Shown here: in pieces, positions 6,552 through 12,093 of the stretch
Position numbering within the stretch: position 1 is the first letter of the stretch
Layout: each line of letters begins with the position of its first letter
Source of the DNA: an uncultured Bacteroides sp.
GTDB taxonomy: Bacteria > Bacteroidota > Bacteroidia > Bacteroidales > Bacteroidaceae
Length of the DNA stretch: 12,093 nucleotides
Assembly (NCBI GenBank): GCA_900546355.1
Contig: URCM01000092.1
Span: forward strand, 1-12,093
Reading direction: 5' to 3'
Notes under the pieces: model-generated
What the model was told of the DNA's origin: nothing
The model's input: only the letters and a program-made list of their open reading frames with translations
The model's database searches: none
Made by a program: the position numbers and the translations under genes

Positions 6552-7796
6552 ATGAAAACAATTATTCTAAATCAGCGCAAAGAACGTGATGAACTGATGT
6601 CTCGTCCGTATTTGATACGTAAGAGCATCCAAGATACAGATTTGTTATTGAGCAGCCATCTGATCAAGTTGATAACAGGTCCTCGACGGGTGGGCAAATC
6701 TACTCAGGCATTATTGATGCTGCGAGACAAGAATTTCGCATATCTGAACTTCGACAATTATCAATTGCTGGAAACTTGGGATGCGAATCTGGTCATGCGG
6801 ATGCTGGATGATGTCTATCCTGGGTATGAATATATCCTGTTGGACGAGGTCCAGAACCTTGAAGCGTGGGATTTGTGGGTCAGTGAATTATATAGGATAG
6901 GAAAGAATCTTGTAATAACAGGCAGTAATGCCAGAATGCTCAGCAGTGAAATGGCTACAGTATTGACAGGCAAGTATCTTCAGGTAGAGATGCTGCCTTT
7001 CAGTCTTGAAGAGTTTTTCGATTGGAACAAGCTTGATCTGCATATACTGAAACCGGAACACAAAACAGAATCTCTTGTGCTGACAGATGACTATTTGAGG
7101 AATGGCGGTTATCCGGAAGTAGTCGCTTCACGCCAATTGACACGCAATTATCTTGACACGTTGTTTGATTCCATTATATGGAAAGATGTGGCTAAGCGTC
7201 ATAATGTCCGGAATGTGACAGATCTGAATAACCTGGCCATGTATCTTGTCTCGAACTTCTGTGATCCTGTTAGTGCTAATGAATTGACATCGGAACTTGA
7301 CTTCTCCAGTGTCAATACGACTAAAAAATATATGGATTATCTTCATGAACCATACCTTTTCTATTATTTGTCACGCTACAACAATAAGCTTAAGCTGATG
7401 AAAAAAGCCCCAAGGAAAGTATATGTCGTTGACAACGGTTTTGTGGCATCAAAGGCATTTTCCTTGAGTGACAATTTAGGGCGACTGCTTGAAAATCAAG
7501 TTTTCATAGAACTTATACGCCGGGGCTATGATGTTGAAAAGACCATGTTTTATTATCGTTCACGGAATGATAAAGAAGTTGATTTTGTCCTTCGTGAAGG
7601 ACCACGCATATTACGCCTTGTCCAGGTATGTTATGATATGAGCAGTCCTAAAACGGAGAAGTGTGAAATGGACAGCATTGTTGAATGTGCCGGAGAATTA
7701 AAGTGTGATAATCTTGTTATTGTGACTTATAATGATAAGCGCACAGTTGAGAAAGATGGTTATAGGATAGATGTAGTGCCAATCACAGAATTTTGA
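6552..7796 (+). CDS. AAA_14/DUF4143 ATPase with C-terminal nuclease-like fold
   Basis: A 414-residue member of the AAA_14-DUF4143 family, which is widespread and often accessory in Bacteroidota and has no settled cellular role. Seen: Walker A GPRRVGKST (43-51); Walker B YILLDE (94-99); sensor-like ITGSN (122-126); the family marker LPFSLEEF (148-155); a winged-helix-like middle part (about 225-270); and a C-terminal restriction-endonuclease-like DUF4143 domain with Glu315, EVDF (342-345) and VQVCYD (357-362). The last motif stands where related domains have EVK, so the nuclease centre looks altered. ATG 6552 directly abuts AGGAG, which is too close for a normal Shine-Dalgarno. An in-frame ATG at 6597 (MSRPYLIRKSI) is a reasonable alternative and closer to the usual family N-terminus. 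The next gene starts 4 nt after the stop, so the ATPase is probably translated with the condensin-like genes. Confidence 0.9.
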   Translation: MKTIILNQRKERDELMSRPYLIRKSIQDTDLLLSSHLIKLITGPRRVGKSTQALLMLRDKNFAYLNFDNYQLLETWDANLVMRMLDDVYPGYEYILLDEVQNLEAWDLWVSELYRIGKNLVITGSNARMLSSEMATVLTGKYLQVEMLPFSLEEFFDWNKLDLHILKPEHKTESLVLTDDYLRNGGYPEVVASRQLTRNYLDTLFDSIIWKDVAKRHNVRNVTDLNNLAMYLVSNFCDPVSANELTSELDFSSVNTTKKYMDYLHEPYLFYYLSRYNNKLKLMKKAPRKVYVVDNGFVASKAFSLSDNLGRLLENQVFIELIRRGYDVEKTMFYYRSRNDKEVDFVLREGPRILRLVQVCYDMSSPKTEKCEMDSIVECAGELKCDNLVIVTYNDKRTVEKDGYRIDVVPITEF

Positions 7797-7800
7797 ATAG

Positions 7801-9000
7801 ATGGATATCCTGACGCATTTCAGAAGTATAGAAGAACTGACCAAAACACTCTCACGTGAGCAAAGATTGCTAAGCGAGATGTTTGAGAAGCGGAAGCTTA
7901 TGAAGTTTCCGTCGGGGCTTGCCATTGACCTTGTCGGAGGAAATGAACAAAGATTGAGAAAGCTGGTTGATTATGGTGTGCTGGTGGAATCCGGAAATGC
8001 GGTTGAAATTGAGAGCGACTATCTGAACTTCTTTGAGGAAGTGCTGAATGTCAATGAGGAAATTAGCGTATTAAGCGTACAGGAATGCATCAATACCCTG
8101 AAAGAGAATATCGGTTATTTCCTGCAGGAGACGAATCCCAACCGCAAAGCCGGATATCAGGATAGTGTGCGGCAACTTTTAAAGAAGACCGGATTCAGGA
8201 CTCTGAAAAATGTGGTGGATTTGAAGCGTAATATGGACAATGCCTATAAGCAGGAACCCAATTATGTCATCAAAAAGAAGAAACTGGAGAATCTGGATGA
8301 AAAGAGCCATAGCATTCGTGCCATGATACGTGAATGTGAAAAACTGATGGATAATGAACACGCCTTTTTCATCATGGCCAATGATCCGCACATGGCAAAA
8401 ACGTGTAGCGATGTGAAGCATGATTTTGTAGAAGCCTATCATGCGCTAATGGAAATTGACAGACAGATTATTTCCTATATCAATCAGATAGACCTGCAAA
8501 ATCAACTTTACAAAAAGATACGGAAGTTGAAGTACCTGCAAGATCAGTTGCTTATCAAGACCGATACGAACCTTGTAAAAGTTCTGGAAGAAAGGAATCC
8601 TCTTTGGATGGAATCCCGCCAATACAATAAGATTCGCCTGTCTTTAGAAATGCTAAGGGAAAACGATCAGGTAGTAAAGCTGCTGAGACGAATTGCCGAA
8701 AGGAATGGAATACAGAAAACAGCCAGAACGGAAGCCGGGCCTCTGGCAGAGGAAGACTTGCAAGAACATATCCGGCAACTGAAGGAGGTGGATTCTGCCG
8801 AAGTCTGGAATGCATTTTTAGCATCAAGTTATAATCTGTTTGAGTTCATTCTGAGGTATGACTATAAAGTAAAACGTAGCATAGAAGAACATGCTACCCT
8901 CTTCTGTCAGCTGGTTATCTTGCATCCTGATGAATGCCGGATAACAGGCGAATATGCAATTTATCAAGACATTGAATATCCTATAATTTATGCGAAATAA
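7801..9000 (+). CDS. putative kleisin subunit of an MksBEF/Wadjet-like complex (MksF/JetA-like)
   Basis: A 399-residue, highly charged, largely helical protein with no enzymatic motif. The visible layout is that of a kleisin from MukF/MksF/JetA complexes: an N-terminal winged-helix-like segment (about 20-75, with LAIDLVGGNEQRLRKLVDYG); a long helical middle (about 80-330) with coiled-coil character around 155-255; and a compact C-terminal segment (about 335-399) of winged-helix style that in this family would cap the SMC head. I assign it mainly from layout plus position: it comes immediately before a KITE-like gene and an SMC-like ATPase, the conserved F/A-E/B-B/C order. I do not see a clear DUF3375 signature, so it is probably divergent from the best-known JetA. 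ATG 7801 lies 4 nt after the ATPase stop, and its 3' end overlaps the next gene by 11 bp. Confidence 0.75.
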   Translation: MDILTHFRSIEELTKTLSREQRLLSEMFEKRKLMKFPSGLAIDLVGGNEQRLRKLVDYGVLVESGNAVEIESDYLNFFEEVLNVNEEISVLSVQECINTLKENIGYFLQETNPNRKAGYQDSVRQLLKKTGFRTLKNVVDLKRNMDNAYKQEPNYVIKKKKLENLDEKSHSIRAMIRECEKLMDNEHAFFIMANDPHMAKTCSDVKHDFVEAYHALMEIDRQIISYINQIDLQNQLYKKIRKLKYLQDQLLIKTDTNLVKVLEERNPLWMESRQYNKIRLSLEMLRENDQVVKLLRRIAERNGIQKTARTEAGPLAEEDLQEHIRQLKEVDSAEVWNAFLASSYNLFEFILRYDYKVKRSIEEHATLFCQLVILHPDECRITGEYAIYQDIEYPIIYAK

Positions 9001-9547
9001 TACTCAAAGAATATACGAGCGGTTAAGCCGGGGAGAGTTTCTTTCGGTAGACAGTGCAGATGCCTCTGTCCGTCATCTGTATGAGGATATCGAGGAGAAT
9101 TTGGAAGATTATACAGAATACTTCAAGGAAATCGGTCTGCAACTGGAATCTGGTAATGGTTACTTCTATTTTTCAAGAATAGGAGAGGGTAAACAGACGA
9201 TAGAGCAGAAATTGGACAGCTTTTCAAAATGGCTTGACTATCTGGATTTTCTGAAATGCTATAATCAGTCATTTGCTGCAGGATATCAGTTCCGCAAAAG
9301 TCATTTGACAGAACAGATCAGTCTGGATATCGAACTGAAGGAAAAGGCAAACCGTTTGTTCAAGAAATACGGTGTGGGGTCTAATGTTGAAATAGTAAAC
9401 AAACTGCTTCAGGAAATGCAGAACATGGGCTTTGCAGAGTGTATCAGCGAACTTGATGAGACCTTTAAGGTTACTTCGGCATTCCGCTATGTCGAAGAAT
9501 TGGTTGAAATAATTCAAATTGCAAATGAAGATGAAATACCTGAATAA
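8990..9547 (+). CDS. putative KITE subunit (MksE/JetB-like)
   Basis: A 185-residue acidic protein with two winged-helix-like segments, the architecture of KITE proteins (MukE, MksE, JetB) that bind the kleisin and help regulate the SMC ATPase. The first segment (about 5-65) shows ERLSRGEFLSV, a helix, then EYFKEIGLQLE leading into GYFYFSR, the helix-strand-strand pattern typical of MksE/DUF4194-type proteins. The second (about 120-165) contains YGVGSNVEIVNKLLQEM and a short wing (ETFKVTSAF). It has no catalytic motif. The start overlaps the kleisin stop by 11 bp, and the end overlaps the SMC gene by 23 bp (17 bp if the later ATG is used), so translation of all three is probably coupled and stoichiometric. 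A precise family assignment needs a profile search. Confidence 0.78.
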   Translation: MRNNTQRIYERLSRGEFLSVDSADASVRHLYEDIEENLEDYTEYFKEIGLQLESGNGYFYFSRIGEGKQTIEQKLDSFSKWLDYLDFLKCYNQSFAAGYQFRKSHLTEQISLDIELKEKANRLFKKYGVGSNVEIVNKLLQEMQNMGFAECISELDETFKVTSAFRYVEELVEIIQIANEDEIPE

Positions 9548-12093
9548 GATTATTTTTATCAATAGTGCTAATATTCCGTATGCAGAGATATCTGTAGATG
9601 GGAATGTGCATTTCACAGGGACTCAGGGTGTCGGTAAAAGTACGGTATTGAGGGCACTGCTGTTTTTCTACAATGCGGATAAACAGCATTTGGGTATTCA
9701 ACAGGGACAGAAATCGTTTGATGAATTTTATTTTCGCCAGTCAAACTCTTATATACTTTATGAAGTGATTCGAGACAATGGCGCATATACGATACTTGTC
9801 GGCAGATATCAGGGACGCGCTTCATGGCGGTTTATTGATGCACCTTATCAGCGTGAATGGCTGATAGACGATGACAAGCAGGTATTGAGCGACTGGGTGA
9901 AGATTCGCGAACGTATAGATAAAGACGTAGCTGTTTCTGCAAGAATCGAGTCCGGTGTGATGTTCAAGGATATAATCTTTGGCAACACTCATGACCATAA
10001 ATATGCGCGTTATGCACTGGTGCAGAGCTCGCATTATCAGAATATCCCACGAAGCATTCAGAATGTCTTTCTGAATACCAAACTTGATGCGGACTTTGTA
10101 AAGAATACGATTATACAATCCATGACTGATGAGGATTTGCCGATTGATTTGCAGACCTACAGACGACTTGTTACAGATTTTGAGCGGGAGTATGACGAGA
10201 TAGACTGTTGGTTCCGCCAAACACGTGATGGTAGTTACCCTGTGCGTCAGCAAGCATTGAAAATAGCTGAACAGGGCCGTACAATTGTAGCACTCGACCA
10301 GCAGTTGTCTGACGTATGGCACATGCTCAATCATGCTGTAGCTTATAGTGAAAAGCATATACCTCTTTTGGAGATAGAAGCCGCAGAAGTTGAAGCGGAC
10401 ATAGAGAAAGAGCATAACCGTGAAAAGGAACTTACGGCAGAATATGATAAAGAAAAAGACGCACTCAATCAGGACCTTGGTGCCCAAAAGGGTAAACTGA
10501 AGGAAATAGCACAGGCAAGAAAGTATTTCGCTGACGAGGGTATTGATGACAAACTCGCTCTTGCCGGTCGTGAGTCTGCTATCAGACAGGAGGCTGCTGA
10601 TAAACAGACGCTATTGGATGATTTGTTGAAAGCTTATGCATCGATAGAAGAAAAGTACAACATTGCAAGAGGTAAACTGGAAAATGCACGTCAGGCGTTT
10701 GGGAACATGCAGAAAGAAGCATATTATCAGAAACAGACCGAACTTCAGATAAAGCGTAAGAGTTTGGAAGAAGAACGTACCAGAAACAGGAATCAGGTTA
10801 TGGAGACTTTCAACAGCTGGCGACACGACTCTGACGAACGTCTGCAAATGTTGTTGACCGAACAGAACAGGACTGAAAATGCGCTGAAGGAACTCCGGCA
10901 TTGGCATCCCAAAGCTACTGAAATAAAGCAAGTAGATGAGGAACTGCAACAATTGAATTTTTCGGAAAAAGAGAATGCGGCCCAACAGACAGCGGTAAAA
11001 AATCAGATTGCCCGGATTACTGCCGTGTATGAGATGAAAGAAACGGAGATAAAACAAGCCTCTCAGCGTGAGCAGGAACGTCTTGACGCTGACCGCACAC
11101 AAATGCGTGAACAAATCGCGAAGATTCATGATTTATTGGATCGTTTAGACGGTTCTCTTTACAAGTGGCTTTGTGAAAACGCTGAAGGTTGGGAGAACAC
11201 GATAGGCAAAGTCGTTGACGAAGAGAGGATTCTATATGCTCAAGGGCTTGACCCTCAGTTGGACACTGTGGCTAATGGCATGTTTGGCGTAAAGTTAAAC
11301 CTGGATAATATTGCCTCTGTGCATCGTACGCCTGATGAATATAGATTGGAGAAGAATAACCTGGAAGAGCAGGTACGGCAGATTAACCATCAGCTTACGC
11401 AATTGCCTGTTACTCTTCAGGAAGAGATAGCTAAACTTGGCAAGAAATATGCTGTACAGGTTAATCCGCTTCGTCAGAAAATGACATCGTTGAAGGTGGA
11501 AGAAGAACAGGTGCCAGCCAAGCGGCAGAACCTGCAAAACCGCAGGCATAAGCTGGAGATGGAAGAACAGGAACAGATTGCCCGAGAAAAAGATGTTCGT
11601 GAACATTCCTTTAATGAGGCAGTACTGCATGTGAATTCGGAGAAAGAGGCGCGCAATAAGTATGAATTGAAAAATAAAAAGGACCTTAAGGAACTCGATT
11701 CATCGTTTAATAAAGCAGCCAAAGCACTTGATGAGGAATTGCGTATTTTCAAGGAGTCGCAAGATGCTGTAGCGGCCGAACGTAATCAGGAATTCGCCGC
11801 ACAGAAGCAACAACTCAACGAACAGCAGAAAGCCGAACTTGCAGGCAAGGGCGTTGATACGAACCTGCTCGAGCAATACCGCAGGGCTTTAGAGAATTTA
11901 AAGGCTCTGTTGATGAGGATTGATGAAGAACGTTCAATTGTTATCAGATATCGCGACACAGAGCAAAATCTTTTTGCCAAGGAGCCGGAAATCAAAAAGG
12001 CAATTAAGACTATAGAGCAGCGGCTCGCCATGATACGTCAGCGTTATGAAGACAGGCAGACACGTATCGGGAAAAAATGTAAAGAAATGGAAG
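9525..12093 (+). CDS. SMC/MukB/JetC-like ATPase, 5' part (runs off the window)
   Basis: An uninterrupted reading frame of 856 codons from ATG 9525 to the right edge without a stop. Seen: an N-terminal ATPase half with strand NKIIFINSANIPYAEI and Walker A GTQGVGKST (32-40, Lys38), head domain to about 240; Glu/Lys/Gln-rich coiled coil about 240-540; a compact hinge-like interruption about 545-600 (Trp548 to MFGVKLNL at 586-593); then the returning coiled coil to the window end. With a central hinge, the full protein would be roughly 1,100-1,200 residues, so signature motif, Walker B and second head half should lie beyond the edge. The role expected from the family is the ATP-driven loop-extruding motor of an MksB/JetC complex with the two preceding proteins. 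ATG 9531 (6 bp later) is an alternative start; neither has a strong Shine-Dalgarno. The open frame hides behind several closed minus-strand ORFs, all shadows. Confidence 0.9.
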   Translation, partial: MKMKYLNKIIFINSANIPYAEISVDGNVHFTGTQGVGKSTVLRALLFFYNADKQHLGIQQGQKSFDEFYFRQSNSYILYEVIRDNGAYTILVGRYQGRASWRFIDAPYQREWLIDDDKQVLSDWVKIRERIDKDVAVSARIESGVMFKDIIFGNTHDHKYARYALVQSSHYQNIPRSIQNVFLNTKLDADFVKNTIIQSMTDEDLPIDLQTYRRLVTDFEREYDEIDCWFRQTRDGSYPVRQQALKIAEQGRTIVALDQQLSDVWHMLNHAVAYSEKHIPLLEIEAAEVEADIEKEHNREKELTAEYDKEKDALNQDLGAQKGKLKEIAQARKYFADEGIDDKLALAGRESAIRQEAADKQTLLDDLLKAYASIEEKYNIARGKLENARQAFGNMQKEAYYQKQTELQIKRKSLEEERTRNRNQVMETFNSWRHDSDERLQMLLTEQNRTENALKELRHWHPKATEIKQVDEELQQLNFSEKENAAQQTAVKNQIARITAVYEMKETEIKQASQREQERLDADRTQMREQIAKIHDLLDRLDGSLYKWLCENAEGWENTIGKVVDEERILYAQGLDPQLDTVANGMFGVKLNLDNIASVHRTPDEYRLEKNNLEEQVRQINHQLTQLPVTLQEEIAKLGKKYAVQVNPLRQKMTSLKVEEEQVPAKRQNLQNRRHKLEMEEQEQIAREKDVREHSFNEAVLHVNSEKEARNKYELKNKKDLKELDSSFNKAAKALDEELRIFKESQDAVAAERNQEFAAQKQQLNEQQKAELAGKGVDTNLLEQYRRALENLKALLMRIDEERSIVIRYRDTEQNLFAKEPEIKKAIKTIEQRLAMIRQRYEDRQTRIGKKCKEME

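Noticed and set aside
6552..7796. Transposition ATPase (IstB-like) or STAND NTPase
   Set aside because: The GPRRVGKST Walker A, the LPFSLEEF marker and the C-terminal EVDF domain fit AAA_14/DUF4143 instead, and no transposase is adjacent.
9613..12031. Several closed minus-strand frames of 70-221 codons across the right end
   Set aside because: All lie antisense to the uninterrupted SMC-like frame and have Phe/Leu/Cys-rich shadow composition.
9525..12093. Rad50/SbcC-type nuclease ATPase
   Set aside because: No CxxC zinc hook in the hinge area and no SbcD/Mre11 gene next to it; kleisin- and KITE-like genes precede it instead.

Overview
The window looks like a Bacteroidales chromosome (Bacteroides/Phocaeicola/Parabacteroides type). 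The evidence is the gene content (hybrid histidine kinase with receiver and HPt domains, single-unit M16 peptidase, lipoprotein cyclophilin, AAA_14/DUF4143 ATPase), Bacteroidota-style -7 boxes close to TAnnTTTG, weak Shine-Dalgarno signals and REP-like intergenic palindromes. The genus cannot be fixed from sequence reading alone.

Left half (1-6244), all genes on the minus strand and visibly GC-richer. Reading in the direction of transcription: a cyclophilin-type peptidyl-prolyl isomerase lipoprotein (6244-5411); a spacer with a large imperfect inverted repeat; then an apparent three-gene operon. That operon has an M16 zinc peptidase (5206-3968) overlapping a MATE efflux transporter by ATGA (3971-2637), and 31 bp further on a membrane hybrid histidine kinase (2605-104). 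A perfect GC-rich palindrome lies just past the kinase stop.

Boundary (about 6274-6551). An AT-rich divergent intergenic region holds a good -7 box for the isomerase on one side. On the other side is a Bacteroidota-type promoter with two overlapping, mutually exclusive perfect inverted repeats, which may be an operator.

Right half (6552-12093), all plus strand and lower in GC. This is a tightly packed operon: an AAA_14/DUF4143 ATPase, a 399-residue protein with the layout of an MksF/JetA-like kleisin, a 185-residue MksE/JetB-like KITE protein, and a large SMC/MukB/JetC-like ATPase. The ATPase runs off the right edge after 856 residues, still in coiled coil. Junctions are a 4-nt gap, an 11-bp overlap and a 17- or 23-bp overlap, so the four genes are almost certainly co-expressed. 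The last three form a divergent MksBEF/Wadjet-type condensin. Such complexes extrude DNA loops and, in Wadjet, restrict plasmid DNA when paired with the TOPRIM nuclease JetD/MksG. No nuclease subunit is visible here; it would be expected beyond position 12093. The unusual part is the DUF4143 ATPase as first gene of the operon, which makes a candidate extended or variant Wadjet system in a horizontally acquired island.
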